The notes under the pieces are model-generated. The model was given only the letters and a program-made list of their open reading frames with translations. It was not told where the DNA came from and searched no databases. Both the position numbers and the translations under genes were made by a program. A DNA stretch of 64,000 nucleotides from Streptomyces sp. NRRL B-1140 (GTDB taxonomy: Bacteria; Actinomycetota; Actinomycetes; Streptomycetales; Streptomycetaceae): contig NZ_LGEA01000096.1 in the NCBI RefSeq assembly GCF_001280065.1, positions 62,001 through 126,000 of the forward strand, in the 5' to 3' direction. Positions within the stretch are counted from its first letter, which is position 1, and every line of letters begins with the position of its first letter. Shown here piece after piece: positions 18,872 through 28,000 of this stretch.

Positions 18872-19630
18872 CTAGGAGGCGCGGTGTGTATTGCGTGCAA
18901 CAGGGGCCTCGGGGAGGGGTGCCTGGGCCGCCCGGGTCACGTCCCCCACCAATTCGACGACGTCCGGGCCGTACGCCTGTGAGTTGATCACCTTGAGCAG
19001 TAGGACGAACGAGCCGGTGCCGTACTTGCGGGTCAGACGCTCGTGGTTGCGGGCGAGGTAGCGGGTGGCCGCCTGATTGGTGATGGCCCGCTGGCCGCAG
19101 AACAGGAACACGGGACGCGTCTCGCGGCGGTCACCGGCGGTGAGCCGGGCCAGTATCACGTACTCCGTGACGCCGGGATTCATGCGATAGCGCTCGCTTC
19201 CTATCTGGAAGGCGCCACGGTCCGGCCCCGGTTCGGGATCGACGTTGACGCGCACGCCGGGGAGCAGGCCCGACATGTGCGCCACCATGCGCCGGTTCGA
19301 GCCCGGGCCGCCCACGCAGAACTCGGTGCGCTCCCCGAAGCCCTGATGGGCGGTGTCCTGCGTGACCACATGGAGGTTCGCCCCACAGTCCTTGATCAGC
19401 GCGGAGAGCTCCAGGAGCGCGTACACGTCGAAGCGGTGGACCGCCGGCTCGGAGGCGGCCGGGTCGCGGTTGACGACGAGCAGCGACTCGGAGTTCTCGG
19501 GCAGGCCGAAGAAGGCCTGCTTGCGCCTGAGTTTCCGCTTCCACAGAAACGTACGGGCGAGCCAGCCCAGCGTCGCACTGATGCCCGCCGCGACCACGCC
19601 CAGAACGATGTTGCGCACGTCGTCATTCAT
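18872..19630 (-). CDS. Membrane-anchored conserved protein of unknown function
   Basis: This 252-residue protein starts at the ATG at 19630 (MNDDVRNIVLG); the frame is open much further upstream, but those codons are arginine/proline-rich shadow sequence over the neighbouring promoter. One membrane helix (NIVLGVVAAGISATLGWLA) is followed by a basic segment WKRKLRRK, placing the rest in the cytoplasm. The soluble part has FDVYALLELSALIKDCGA, FCVGGPGSNRRMVAHM and ITNQAATRYLARNHERLTRKYG, typical of a family of unknown function in actinomycetes. I do not recognise a catalytic motif. It diverges from the secreted GGT gene, with about 100 nt between starts. Confidence 0.75.
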   Translation of the reverse strand: MNDDVRNIVLGVVAAGISATLGWLARTFLWKRKLRRKQAFFGLPENSESLLVVNRDPAASEPAVHRFDVYALLELSALIKDCGANLHVVTQDTAHQGFGERTEFCVGGPGSNRRMVAHMSGLLPGVRVNVDPEPGPDRGAFQIGSERYRMNPGVTEYVILARLTAGDRRETRPVFLFCGQRAITNQAATRYLARNHERLTRKYGTGSFVLLLKVINSQAYGPDVVELVGDVTRAAQAPLPEAPVARNTHRAS

Positions 19631-19734
19631 GGGCGCGCATGCTAGCGGGCCCGACGCACCGGTGTTCGACGCCTTCCTGACGCGACCATGGTGATGAATT
19701 AAGCTGCGCGGACGGCCTTTGACTGGAGGTGCGG

Positions 19735-21537
19735 ATGCGTCGCCCTGTCGCACGGAATCTGACGGTCCTGGCGGTTTCGGCCGCCGTGGTGGTGTCGGTG
19801 GGAGCGGCGGCGCCGCCATCCGCCGCGCCGGGCACCGGCGGTGGGAAAACCCCGCTGGCCGTCGGCTACGGCGGTGCCGTCTCAAGTGTCGACCCGGACG
19901 CCTCCGCCGCCGGGATCGAGGTTCTGAGGAAGGGCGGCAACGCCGTCGACGCCGCCGTCGCGACGGCCGCCGCGCTCGGCGTCACCGAGCCCTACTCCGC
20001 CGGCATCGGCGGGGGCGGCTACTTCGTGTACTACGACGCCAAGTCCCGCACGGTGCGCACCATCGACGGCCGTGAGACCGCGCCCCTGAGCGCCGACAAG
20101 AACCTGTTCGTGGAGAACGGCAAGCCCCTCGCCTTCGCCGAGGCCGTCAGCAGCGGCCTGAGCGTGGGCACCCCCGGAACGCCCGCCACCTGGCAGACCG
20201 CACTCGACCAGTGGGGCAGCAAGCGACTGGCGAGTGTCCTCAAGCCGGCCGAGCGGCTGGCGCGCGACGGTTTCACCGTCGACGACACGTTCCGCTCGCA
20301 GACGGCGTCCAACGAGACCCGCTTCCGCTACTTCCCGGACACCGCCGAGCTGTTCCTGCCGGGCGGGCAGCTCCCGGTCGTCGGCTCCACGTTCAAGAAC
20401 CCCGATCTCGCCCGCACCTACGCGGAGCTGGGGAGCAAGGGCGTCGACGCGATCTACCGCGGCCGCCTCGGCCGGGACATCGTCGACACGGTCAACAAGC
20501 CGCCGGTGGACCCCGGATCGGGCTGGAACGCCCGGCCCGGCGACCTGACCGCCAAGGACCTGGCCGCCTACCGCACGAAGCTCCAGGCGCCCACCAGGAC
20601 CTCCTACCGGGGTCTCGGCGTCTACTCCATGGCGCCGTCCTCCTCCGGCGGCACGACGGTCGGTGAGGCGCTCAACATCCTGGAGCGGACCGACCTGTCC
20701 AAGGCGAGCAAGGCCCGCTACCTGCACCGCTTCATCGAGGCCAGCCGGATCGCGTTCGCCGACCGGGGGCGGTGGGTCGGCGACCCGGCGTTCGAGGACG
20801 TGCCGACGAGGGAACTGCTCTCGCAGCGGTTCGCCGACTCGCGCGAGTGCCTCATCAAGGACGACGCGGTGCTCACGAGTCCCGTGGCGCCGGGGGACCC
20901 GCGCAACCCCGCGCGCTGCGGCTCGGGGGACAAGGCGGCCCCGACGACGTACGAGGGGGACAGCACCACGCATCTGACGGTGGCCGACAAGTGGGGCAAC
21001 GTCGTCGCCTACACCCTCACCATCGAGCAGACCGGCGGCAGCGGGATCACCGTCCCAGGGCGGGGCTTCATCCTCAACAACGAGCTGACGGACTTCTCCT
21101 TCGCCCCGGCGAACCCGGCCGTGCACGACCCGAACCTGCCGGGGCCCGGCAAGCGGCCACGGTCGTCCATCTCGCCGACGATCGTGCTGGACCGGCACGA
21201 CCGGCCCGTGGTGGCGCTGGGGTCGCCGGGTGGCGCGACGATCATCACGACCGTTCTGCAGACGCTCACCGGGTTCGTCGACCGGGGGCTGCCGCTGGTC
21301 GACGCGATCGCGGCGCCCCGGGTGAGTCAGCGCAACGCCGCGCAGACCGAGGCGGAACCCGGTCTCGACGGTGATGTCAGGAAGCAGCTGGAGGCGATCG
21401 GGCACTCCTTCAAGGCCAACCCGGAGATCGGTGCGGCTACGGGTGTGCAGCGGCTGCCGGGTGGGAAGTGGCTGGCAGCCGCTGAGACCGTGCGGCGGGG
21501 TGGGGGATCGGCCATGGTGGTACGGCCTGTGCGTTGA
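19735..21537 (+). CDS. ggt: Secreted gamma-glutamyltransferase
   Basis: This 600-residue GGT cleaves the gamma-glutamyl bond of glutathione and related compounds outside the cell, transferring the glutamyl group to water or amino acids. An N-terminal signal peptide (RPVARNLTVLAVSAAVVVSV) is followed by GGNAVDAAVATA and the glutamate-binding region. The autoprocessing nucleophile is the first Thr of TTHLTVADKWGN, which separates the large and small subunits. GSPGGATIITTVLQ marks the C-terminal part. The ATG at 19735 follows GGAGG by five bases. A second paralogue without a signal peptide lies at 43.7 kb. The gene is followed by a Streptomyces-type dispersed repeat acting as terminator. Confidence 0.95.
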   Translation: MRRPVARNLTVLAVSAAVVVSVGAAAPPSAAPGTGGGKTPLAVGYGGAVSSVDPDASAAGIEVLRKGGNAVDAAVATAAALGVTEPYSAGIGGGGYFVYYDAKSRTVRTIDGRETAPLSADKNLFVENGKPLAFAEAVSSGLSVGTPGTPATWQTALDQWGSKRLASVLKPAERLARDGFTVDDTFRSQTASNETRFRYFPDTAELFLPGGQLPVVGSTFKNPDLARTYAELGSKGVDAIYRGRLGRDIVDTVNKPPVDPGSGWNARPGDLTAKDLAAYRTKLQAPTRTSYRGLGVYSMAPSSSGGTTVGEALNILERTDLSKASKARYLHRFIEASRIAFADRGRWVGDPAFEDVPTRELLSQRFADSRECLIKDDAVLTSPVAPGDPRNPARCGSGDKAAPTTYEGDSTTHLTVADKWGNVVAYTLTIEQTGGSGITVPGRGFILNNELTDFSFAPANPAVHDPNLPGPGKRPRSSISPTIVLDRHDRPVVALGSPGGATIITTVLQTLTGFVDRGLPLVDAIAAPRVSQRNAAQTEAEPGLDGDVRKQLEAIGHSFKANPEIGAATGVQRLPGGKWLAAAETVRRGGGSAMVVRPVR

Positions 21538-21552
21538 GTGCCGGGTGCGGCG

Positions 21553-21610
21553 GCGTGGGGGCTGGTCGCGCCCACGCGGCGGAGCCGCAAATCGACACAG
21601 CCCCGCGCCC
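21553..21610. repeat. Dispersed Streptomyces intergenic GC repeat / terminator
   Basis: GCGTGGG (21553-21559) pairs with CCCACGC (21571-21577), and GCGGC pairs with GCCGC (21576-21588). The sequence, with GGGGCTGGTCGCG and ending CAGCCCCGCGCCCC, matches a GC-rich intergenic repeat I recognise from Streptomyces genomes. It lies between the convergent ggt and clpC-type genes and probably ends transcription from both sides. A related copy is at 31.9 kb. Confidence 0.6.
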
Positions 21611-24145
21611 CTAAGAGGGCGTCGCCGAACTCCGCGTCTCGAAGGTCAAGTGGCCGTCCTCGACGTCCACGGTCACCCTGCCGCCGTCGTCGACCCGGCC
21701 GTCCAGCAACAGCCGTGACAGCTCGTTGTCCACCTCGCGCTGGATCGTGCGGCGAAGCGGGCGGGCGCCGTACTCCGGCTGGTAGCCGCGCTCGGCCAGC
21801 CACTCCACGGCCCGGTCGGTGAAGGTCACCGTGATGCCCTTGTCCCGCACCAGGGACCGGGTGCGGTCCAGCAGGAGGTTGGTGATCCGGCGCAGCTGCT
21901 CCGTGGTCAGCTGGCGGAAGACGACGATCTCGTCGATGCGGTTGAGGAACTCGGGGCGGAAGTGCTCGCGCAGCGGGCGCAGGATCTGCTCGCGGCGGGC
22001 CTCCTCGTCCGCGTCGGCGCCGCCTGCCGCGAAGCCCGTCGTGGCGCCGCGGCGGTTGATCGCCTCGGAGCCGAGGTTGCTCGTCATCACGATGACGGTG
22101 TTGCTGAAGTCCACCGTGCGGCCCTGGGAGTCGGTCAGCCGGCCGTCGTCGAGGACCTGGAGCAGGATGTTGAAGACGTCCGGGTGGGCCTTCTCCACCT
22201 CGTCCAGCAGGAGCAGCGAGTACGGGTGGCGGCGCACGACCTCGGTGAGCTGGCCCGCCTCCTCGTGGCCGACGTAGCCGGGCGGGGCGCCGACCAGCCG
22301 ACTGACGGTGTGGCGCTCCTGGTACTCGCTCATGTCGAGCCGGACCATGCGGTCCTCACTGCCGAACAGGGCCTCGGCGAGCGCCCGGGCCAGTTCGGTC
22401 TTGCCCACCCCCGTCGGGCCGAGGAAGAGGAAGCTGCCGATCGGGCGGTCGGGGGCCGCGAGCCCGGCGCGGGAGCGCAGCACCGCGTCCGACACGACCC
22501 GCACGGCCTCGTCCTGGCCGACCACCCGCTGGTGCAGATGCTCTTCCAGCCCCAGCAGGCGGTCCTTCTCCTCCTGCGTGAGGCTGGCGACCGGGATGCC
22601 CGTCTGCCGGGACACCACCTCGGCGATCGACTCGGCCCCCACCACCAGGTCCTGGCCCTCGTCGACCTCGCCTTCGCCGCCGGCCTCCGTGATCCGCTGC
22701 TTCAGCTCCACGATCCGGTCGCGCAACTGGGTGGCCTGCTCGTACTGTTCGTCGGCGACGGCCTGGTCCTTGTCCCGGGTGAGCTGCTCGAGCTCCCGCT
22801 CCATGGACCGTACGTCCGTGCCCTTGGTCCGGGCCCGCAGCCGTACCCGGGCGCCGGCCTGGTCGATGAGGTCGATCGCCTTGTCGGGCAGGCGGCGGTC
22901 GGTGAGGTAGCGGTCGGACAGCTCCACGGCCGCGACCAGGGCCTCGTCGGTGTAACGGACCTGGTGGTGGGCCTCGTAGCGGTCCTGGAGACCGCGCAGG
23001 ATCTCGATCGCGTCCGCTGCCGTCGGCTCGGGCACCATGATCGGCTGGAAGCGGCGGGCCAGCGCCGCGTCCTTCTCGATGCGGCGGTACTCCTCCAGCG
23101 TGGTGGCGCCCACGATGTGCAGCTCGCCCCGGGCGAGGGCGGGCTTGAGGATGTTGCCGGCGTCCATCGAGCTGCCGTCGCCGCCACCGGAACCGGCGCC
23201 CACGACGGTGTGCAGTTCGTCGATGAAGATGATCAGCTGGTCGGAGTGGGCGCGGATCTCGCCCACGATGTTGTTCATCCGCTCCTCGAAGTCACCCCGG
23301 TAGCGGGTGCCCGCTACCACGCCCGTGAGGTCCAGGGCGACCACGCGGCGCCCGATCAGCACATCGGGCACGTCCGCCTCGGAGATGCGCTGCGCCAGCC
23401 CCTCCACGATGGCCGTCTTGCCGACGCCCGCGTCACCGATCAGCACCGGGTTGTTCTTGCCGCGCCGGGAGAGGACCTCGACGGTCTGCTCGATCTCCTG
23501 GTCCCGGCCGATCACCGGGTCGATACGGCCCTGCCGGGCCAGTTCGGTGAGGTCGCGGCCGTACTTGTCGAGGGTCGGCGTGTTCGTCGGGCGCGGGCGC
23601 TCGGCCTGCGGGATCTCGGGTGCCTCGGGCGGTTCGGAGGGGGCGAAACGGGCCGCGTTCAGGATGTGCCCGGCGGCCGAGTCGGGGTTGGAGGCCAGGG
23701 CGCTGAGCACGTGCTCCGGGCCGATGTAGCCGTAGCCGCGGGCCCGGGCCATGTCGTGCGCGTCCAGCAGGGCCCGCTTGGCGGCGGGGGTGAGGGACAG
23801 CGCGGTCGGCGGCGGGGCGTCGTCCGGGGTGTGCTGGGCCGGTCCCGACCGGTCGTCGATCTGCGACGCCAGCGAGTCGGGATTCGCACCGGCCTTGCTG
23901 AGGAGGGTGCGGGTGGGCTCCGTGGTGAGCGCCGCCCGCAGCAGATGCTGGGTGTCGAGGTCCCGGCTGCCGTGCTCGGCGGCGTACTGGGCGGCGCCGC
24001 GGACGAGCTCCCGGGCCGGCTGGCTGAGCAGCCGCCCGAGATCGATCTGCCGGGGACCGGGACGCGGTCCGCCGAAGAAGCGTGCGAGGAATTCTCCGAA
24101 GGGATCCGAGCCGTAGCCCTCCGGGCTGGTGAAGCCGCTGCTCAT
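21611..24145 (-). CDS. clpC: ClpC-type AAA+ unfoldase (Clp ATPase)
   Basis: This Hsp100 protein-unfolding ATPase has 844 residues. The ATG at 24145 follows GGAAGG. The N-terminus has a short Gly/Pro-rich leader ([16 protein letters not shown]) and then a Clp-N repeat domain. AAA1 has GDAGVGKTA and [13 protein letters not shown]-like middle segment ([15 protein letters not shown]) is the mark of ClpC rather than ClpB, which would have a long coiled-coil propeller. AAA2 has GPTGVGKTE and [13 protein letters not shown]. The expected ClpP-docking loop region reads TGFAAGG where canonical ClpC has LGF, so docking may differ. It is probably a second ClpC paralogue involved in stress proteolysis, but a stand-alone disaggregase cannot be excluded. 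It converges on ggt. Confidence 0.88.
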   Translation of the reverse strand: MSSGFTSPEGYGSDPFGEFLARFFGGPRPGPRQIDLGRLLSQPARELVRGAAQYAAEHGSRDLDTQHLLRAALTTEPTRTLLSKAGANPDSLASQIDDRSGPAQHTPDDAPPPTALSLTPAAKRALLDAHDMARARGYGYIGPEHVLSALASNPDSAAGHILNAARFAPSEPPEAPEIPQAERPRPTNTPTLDKYGRDLTELARQGRIDPVIGRDQEIEQTVEVLSRRGKNNPVLIGDAGVGKTAIVEGLAQRISEADVPDVLIGRRVVALDLTGVVAGTRYRGDFEERMNNIVGEIRAHSDQLIIFIDELHTVVGAGSGGGDGSSMDAGNILKPALARGELHIVGATTLEEYRRIEKDAALARRFQPIMVPEPTAADAIEILRGLQDRYEAHHQVRYTDEALVAAVELSDRYLTDRRLPDKAIDLIDQAGARVRLRARTKGTDVRSMERELEQLTRDKDQAVADEQYEQATQLRDRIVELKQRITEAGGEGEVDEGQDLVVGAESIAEVVSRQTGIPVASLTQEEKDRLLGLEEHLHQRVVGQDEAVRVVSDAVLRSRAGLAAPDRPIGSFLFLGPTGVGKTELARALAEALFGSEDRMVRLDMSEYQERHTVSRLVGAPPGYVGHEEAGQLTEVVRRHPYSLLLLDEVEKAHPDVFNILLQVLDDGRLTDSQGRTVDFSNTVIVMTSNLGSEAINRRGATTGFAAGGADADEEARREQILRPLREHFRPEFLNRIDEIVVFRQLTTEQLRRITNLLLDRTRSLVRDKGITVTFTDRAVEWLAERGYQPEYGARPLRRTIQREVDNELSRLLLDGRVDDGGRVTVDVEDGHLTFETRSSATPS

Positions 24146-24213
24146 GGGCCTTCCGTTCCCGGCGTCCCCGGCGCGCGGGCGGGGGACGCCCTCGCTTGTC
24201 GACGTGCCGGGGT

Positions 24214-24224
24214 CGGGTAACCCG
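24214..24224. promoter_or_regulatory. Palindrome upstream of the clpC-type gene
   Basis: CGGGT and ACCCG arms flank a single A, about 70 nt upstream of the ATG. It lies in the presumed promoter region and could be an operator. It does not match the HAIR, CtsR or ClgR patterns that I know. Confidence 0.25.
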
Positions 24225-24331
24225 GGTGGCAGCCGGTTACACCTGGGGCGCGCTCGTAGAACACCTTCGCACGATCGCCGACGAGGGGCACCTTCGGGGC
24301 ACACCAGGAGGAAACGGGATGCGGGAGGCGC

Positions 24332-25099
24332 TCAGCGGGCGGTGAGGATCCGCGGCCCGGATTCCGTGATCGCCACCGTGTGCTCCGCGTGGGCCGCGCG
24401 GGAGCCGTCGTTCGTCTTCAGGGTCCAGCCGTCGGGCGCCGCGTGGAAGGCGTCCGTGCCGCCCGCGATCACCATGGGCTCGATCGCCAGCACCATGCCG
24501 TGCCGCAGCCGCATGCCGCGCCCCGGGCGGCCCTCGTTCGGCACGCCGGGATCCTCGTGCATCCGGCGGCCGATGCCGTGTCCGCCGAAGCCGTCGGGGA
24601 TGCCGTAGCCGGCGCCCCGGCACACGGTGCCGATCGCGTGGGCGATGTCGCCGATGCGGTTGCCCACGACGGCCGCCTCGATCCCGGCCGCGAGGGCCCG
24701 CTCGGCGGTCTCGATCAGGCGGAGGTCCGCCGCTCGCGGGGTGCCGACGACGAAGGAGAGCGCCGAGTCGCCGACCCAGCCGCCCAGTTCGGCGCCGAAG
24801 TCGATGGAGACCAGGTCGCCGTCGCGCAGGCGGTAACGGCCCGGGATGCCGTGCACGATCGCGTCGTTGACCGAGACGCAGAGAACCGCGGGGAAGGGGG
24901 TCGGTGCGAAGGACGGGCGGTACCCGAGGAAGGGCGAGGTCGCGCCCGCCTCGCGCAGGACGTCATGCGCCACCTCGTCCAGCTCCAGCAGGGAGACGCC
25001 CACACCGGCGGCCTTCCGCACGGCCGTCAGGGCACGGGCGACGACCTGGCCCGCCTCGTACATCGCGTCGATCGAAGGGTCTGTCTTCAGCTCCACCAT
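24332..25099 (-). CDS. map: Methionine aminopeptidase, type I
   Basis: This enzyme of 255 residues removes N-terminal Met from nascent proteins. The pita-bread metal ligands are visible: Asp in SIDFGAELGGWVGDSA (two Asp), His in GHGIGRRMHEDP, Glu in LAIEPMV and Glu near AEHTVAI. VNDAIVHGIP carries the substrate-side His. It lacks the N-terminal SH3-binding extension of longer actinobacterial forms. The gene is not in a ribosomal-protein operon, so it is probably an accessory copy. It is divergent from a small XRE regulator, with only 32 nt between starts and a palindrome in that gap, suggesting direct control. Confidence 0.93.
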   Translation of the reverse strand: MVELKTDPSIDAMYEAGQVVARALTAVRKAAGVGVSLLELDEVAHDVLREAGATSPFLGYRPSFAPTPFPAVLCVSVNDAIVHGIPGRYRLRDGDLVSIDFGAELGGWVGDSALSFVVGTPRAADLRLIETAERALAAGIEAAVVGNRIGDIAHAIGTVCRGAGYGIPDGFGGHGIGRRMHEDPGVPNEGRPGRGMRLRHGMVLAIEPMVIAGGTDAFHAAPDGWTLKTNDGSRAAHAEHTVAITESGPRILTAR

Positions 25100-25109
25100 G
25101 CCAATTACT

Positions 25110-25119
25110 ATACCGGTAT
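25110..25119. promoter_or_regulatory. Palindromic operator candidate between map and the XRE gene
   Basis: ATACCGGTAT is a perfect 10-bp palindrome at the centre of the 32-bp divergent gap, the only AT-rich patch nearby. It can serve as the operator of the adjacent XRE regulator and as the core of overlapping promoters. Confidence 0.5.
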
Positions 25120-25131
25120 TAGAATGGGGGC

Positions 25132-25383
25132 ATGGTGCGCACCCCTCTCACCCCCGAAGAGCGCGAACGCGGCGAGCGGCTCGGCCGGCTGCTGCGTGAG
25201 GCGCGCGGCCGCCGGAGCATGACGGAGATCGCGGCGGGCGCGGGCATCTCCGCGGAGACCCTGCGGAAGATCGAGACCGGGCGGGCCCCGACCCCGGCCT
25301 TCTTCACGGTGGCCGCGCTGGCCGGGGTCCTCGGACTGTCCATGGACGACCTGGCCGGGCAGTGCACGCCGGTGCCCTTCTGA
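25132..25383 (+). CDS. Small XRE-family DNA-binding regulator
   Basis: This 83-residue protein consists almost wholly of a Cro/C1 helix-turn-helix domain: LREARGRRSMTEIAAGAGIS is helix 2-turn, AETLRKIETGRAPTPAFFTV is the recognition helix and helix 4, and LAGVLGLSMDDL is helix 5. It has no ligand or membrane domain. It starts 32 nt from the divergent map gene and shares with it the palindrome ATACCGGTAT, so it probably regulates both. The ATG at 25132 has a purine-rich GGGGG upstream. Confidence 0.88.
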   Translation: MVRTPLTPEERERGERLGRLLREARGRRSMTEIAAGAGISAETLRKIETGRAPTPAFFTVAALAGVLGLSMDDLAGQCTPVPF

Positions 25384-25425
25384 GGCTCTTGCGCCGCACG
25401 CGAAAACTCCCTGTAGCGCTCTCGT

Positions 25426-25440
25426 AACACGAGTCGTGTT
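25426..25440. promoter_or_regulatory. Perfect palindrome in promoter region of next gene
   Basis: AACACGA and TCGTGTT arms flank a single G. The site lies 42 nt upstream of the next start, a position that would overlap a core promoter. Confidence 0.4.
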
Positions 25441-25481
25441 CCCTACGGGGCGGAGTGCTCCGGTCTCACGGGAGTTGAGCG

Positions 25482-26987
25482 ATGGCGGCGGACCAACTCC
25501 CGGCTGAGGTCGGGGAGTTCGTGACCTACCTGAACGGCCTGCAGACACGCCTCGATCCGTCCGGCGGCTGGTGCGCCGTGTTCTGGCGGCGCGACCCGGA
25601 CGGTATGCGGGCGTGCCTCGACGGACGCGAGATGCCGCCCTGGGACGTGGTCGAGGCATTGCTTCAGGACCTCGCCGCCCAGCACGGACCGGGGAGCGCC
25701 GGCCCGGAGACGGACCGCGCCCGCGCCCTGCACGCCACCGCGCTCGCCGCGTACGACGCCCGGCCCGGCGGCCGTGACGCCCTCGGCGACCGCCTCGACG
25801 TCATGCTCCGCGAACAGAAGTACGCCGCCGAACGCCAGGCCGCCCTCGCCCGCCGCCTGGCCGCGGCCACGACCCGCGAACAGGCGGACGCCCTGCGTCT
25901 GGACCTGGCCTGGGCCCGGGACGACCACGAACGGGCCGGCGCGCGGTGCGCGGAACTCCGGGCGCGGATGGCCTGTGTGGACGGGCGTGAGCGGGGGGTG
26001 TTCCCGGCGGCGTGGGGTGCTGCCGAGGCGACGCACGGCGGGGCGGCGTCGTCGCCCGCTGGTGATCCGCCCGGCCATGGGACGCCCTCGGCCGTGACCG
26101 GTGCCGTCGGCCGGCAGGACGCCCGAAACGGCACCCGGCACGACACCAGGCATGGCGCCGTCGCCCCGGAAGCCGGCCCTCGGCATGACACCCGGCATGA
26201 CCCCCCGTACGGCACGGTCGCCCCCGAGTCCCGGGCGCCGAGCCCCGCCACCGTCCCCGAGCAGCGCAAGCGGCGTCGGGGCGGTGCGCGCTTCGCCGGG
26301 ATGGCGGACGAGGTGGCCGGACCCGTCCCCGTGCCGCCCTCCACCCTGCCCGCGCCCGCCCCCGCGACCGCCGGCCGAACCCTGCGCGGCGCGCGCTTCG
26401 CCGGGGCCGTCGAGGAGGCGGTGCGGCGCCCGGCGCGGGAGGCCGACGCGGGCGGGGCCGACGACCGGGCCCAGGTCGGCAGGACCGTGGAGGTGCTGGC
26501 CCGCCTGCGCGGCGAGGGGCGCAGCGGGGAGGCCCACGCGCTGCTGGCCGAGGTCGCCGCGTGGGAACCCGCCAGGTTCCCGCTGCTCGCCGAACGGCTG
26601 CGGCAGGCCGGGCTGGAGGCCGACTGGCAGACCCTGCTGTGGGAGGCCGCCGCACTGCCCGCCGGACGGCTGGTCGCCGCCGCCGACGCACTGGTCGAGG
26701 CCGGGCGGCCGGCTGACGGCCGGCAGATGCTGCGCCAGGGGACCGCACGGCCGCCGGGCGAGGTCGGCCACGCGATCCTCGGTCTGGTCGCCGAGGGACG
26801 TCACCGCGAGGTGCGCGTGCTGCTCGACGCGTACGTCAGGGCCCGCACCCCCGAGGAGGCCGCGCGCAGCGCCGAACCCGAACCCCGGCGCCTCGTGCCG
26901 CTCCTGCTGGAAGCGGCCCGGGGTGTCTCGAACGAGCGCCACTGGGACCTCGTGCACGCCCTGCGGGTCGCCGGATTCGCCGTCTGA
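25482..26987 (+). CDS. Unidentified protein with repeated RGARFAG motifs and helical C-terminal domain
   Basis: This 501-residue protein has no signal peptide or membrane segment, and no catalytic family was recognised. Residues 1-170 are helical with a coiled-coil-like stretch (REQKYAAERQAALARRLAAA). Residues 175-330 are low-complexity and Pro/Gly/His-rich, with an imperfect repeat of RHDTRH and VAPE, then two copies of a short motif, GGARFAGMADE and RGARFAGAVEE, about 40 residues apart. Residues 330-501 are alpha-helical repeat-like (VLARLRGEGRSGEAHALLAEV, LVEAGRPADGRQML). This layout suits an adaptor with a flexible linker carrying two short binding motifs. The ATG follows a GGGAG site, and the region upstream has a perfect palindrome. 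Confidence 0.7.
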   Translation: MAADQLPAEVGEFVTYLNGLQTRLDPSGGWCAVFWRRDPDGMRACLDGREMPPWDVVEALLQDLAAQHGPGSAGPETDRARALHATALAAYDARPGGRDALGDRLDVMLREQKYAAERQAALARRLAAATTREQADALRLDLAWARDDHERAGARCAELRARMACVDGRERGVFPAAWGAAEATHGGAASSPAGDPPGHGTPSAVTGAVGRQDARNGTRHDTRHGAVAPEAGPRHDTRHDPPYGTVAPESRAPSPATVPEQRKRRRGGARFAGMADEVAGPVPVPPSTLPAPAPATAGRTLRGARFAGAVEEAVRRPAREADAGGADDRAQVGRTVEVLARLRGEGRSGEAHALLAEVAAWEPARFPLLAERLRQAGLEADWQTLLWEAAALPAGRLVAAADALVEAGRPADGRQMLRQGTARPPGEVGHAILGLVAEGRHREVRVLLDAYVRARTPEEAARSAEPEPRRLVPLLLEAARGVSNERHWDLVHALRVAGFAV

Positions 26988-27099
26988 CCGGTGATGGCGC
27001 GCCCCGAGCGACTCACCCACAGGAGTGCGAATCGCGCAATGCGCCGCGGGTTGGCGACGATGGTCTTGGCAACCCCGTGCCAGAGGCTTACGTTCGTGG

Positions 27100-27128
27100 C
27101 TCTACGGCCCGCTTCTACGGGCGTAGAG
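27100..27128 (+). promoter_or_regulatory. Hairpin in the leader of the first nitrilase-family gene
   Basis: CTCTACGGCCCG can pair with CGGGCGTAGAG around a six-base loop with one bulged G. It lies 30-58 nt before the ATG and just upstream of the GAAGGAG Shine-Dalgarno, where it could affect translation or be bound by a regulator. Confidence 0.35.
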
Positions 27129-27157
27129 GCGCAGACGTCGCGTCGAAGGAGCAGCTC

Positions 27158-28000
27158 ATGGCCAACGTCGTACGTGCCGCCCTGGTCCAGGCCACCTGGA
27201 CCGGCGACACCGAGTCCATGGTGGCGAAACACGAGGAGCACGCCCGCGAGGCGGCCCGCCGGGGCGCGAAGATCATCGGTTTCCAGGAAGTCTTCAACAG
27301 CCCCTACTTCTGCCAGGTCGAGGAGCCGGAGCACTACCGCTGGGCCGAGCCCGTCCCGGACGGGCCGACCGTGCGGCGGATGCGGGCGCTCGCACGCGAG
27401 ACCGGCATGGTGATCGTCGCGCCGGTGTTCGAGGCGGAGCAGCCCGGCTTCTACTACAACACCGCCGCCGTGATCGACGCCGACGGCACCTACCTCGGCA
27501 AGTACCGCAAGCACCACATCCCGCAGCTCAAGGGCTTCCGTGAGAAGTTCTACTTCAAGCCCGGGAACCTCGGCTGGCCCGTCTTCGACACGGTCGTCGG
27601 CAGGGTCGGCGTGTACATCTGCTACGACCGCCACTTCCCGGAGGGCTGGCGGCAGCTCGGCCTCGCCGGAGCCCAGCTCGTCTACAACCCCTCCGCGACC
27701 CACCGCAGCCTCTCCTCCCACCTGTGGCGGCTGGAGCAGCCCGCGGCGGCCGTCGCCAACGGGTACTACATCGCCGCGATCAACCGCGTCGGCCAGGAGG
27801 AGTACGGCGACAACGACTTCTACGGCACGAGCTACTTCGTGGACCCGCGCGGGCAGTTCGTCGGGGACGTCGCCAGCGACAGCAAGGAGGAGCTCGTGGT
27901 CCGGGACATCGACCTCGACCTCATCGAAGAGGTGCGGCAGACGTGGGCCTTCTACCGCGACCGCCGCCCCGACGCCTACGAAGGGCTGGTGCAGCCGTGA
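27158..28000 (+). CDS. Nitrilase-family amidohydrolase, probable beta-ureidopropionase (copy 1)
   Basis: This 280-residue carbon-nitrogen hydrolase is likely to cleave N-carbamoyl-beta-alanine or an N-carbamoyl amino acid to the amino acid, CO2 and ammonia. The catalytic triad is complete: Glu in IIGFQEVF, Lys in GKYRKHHIPQ and Cys in VYICYDRHFPEGW. The ATG at 27158 follows GAAGGAG; the frame is open further upstream over the leader hairpin. Its stop overlaps the GTG of the aminotransferase (GTGA), so the two are translationally coupled, linking amine release to transamination. A close paralogue with the same length lies at 31.1 kb. Calling it beta-ureidopropionase rather than D-carbamoylase rests on the neighbouring hydantoinase and aminotransferase. 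Confidence 0.9.
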   Translation: MANVVRAALVQATWTGDTESMVAKHEEHAREAARRGAKIIGFQEVFNSPYFCQVEEPEHYRWAEPVPDGPTVRRMRALARETGMVIVAPVFEAEQPGFYYNTAAVIDADGTYLGKYRKHHIPQLKGFREKFYFKPGNLGWPVFDTVVGRVGVYICYDRHFPEGWRQLGLAGAQLVYNPSATHRSLSSHLWRLEQPAAAVANGYYIAAINRVGQEEYGDNDFYGTSYFVDPRGQFVGDVASDSKEELVVRDIDLDLIEEVRQTWAFYRDRRPDAYEGLVQP

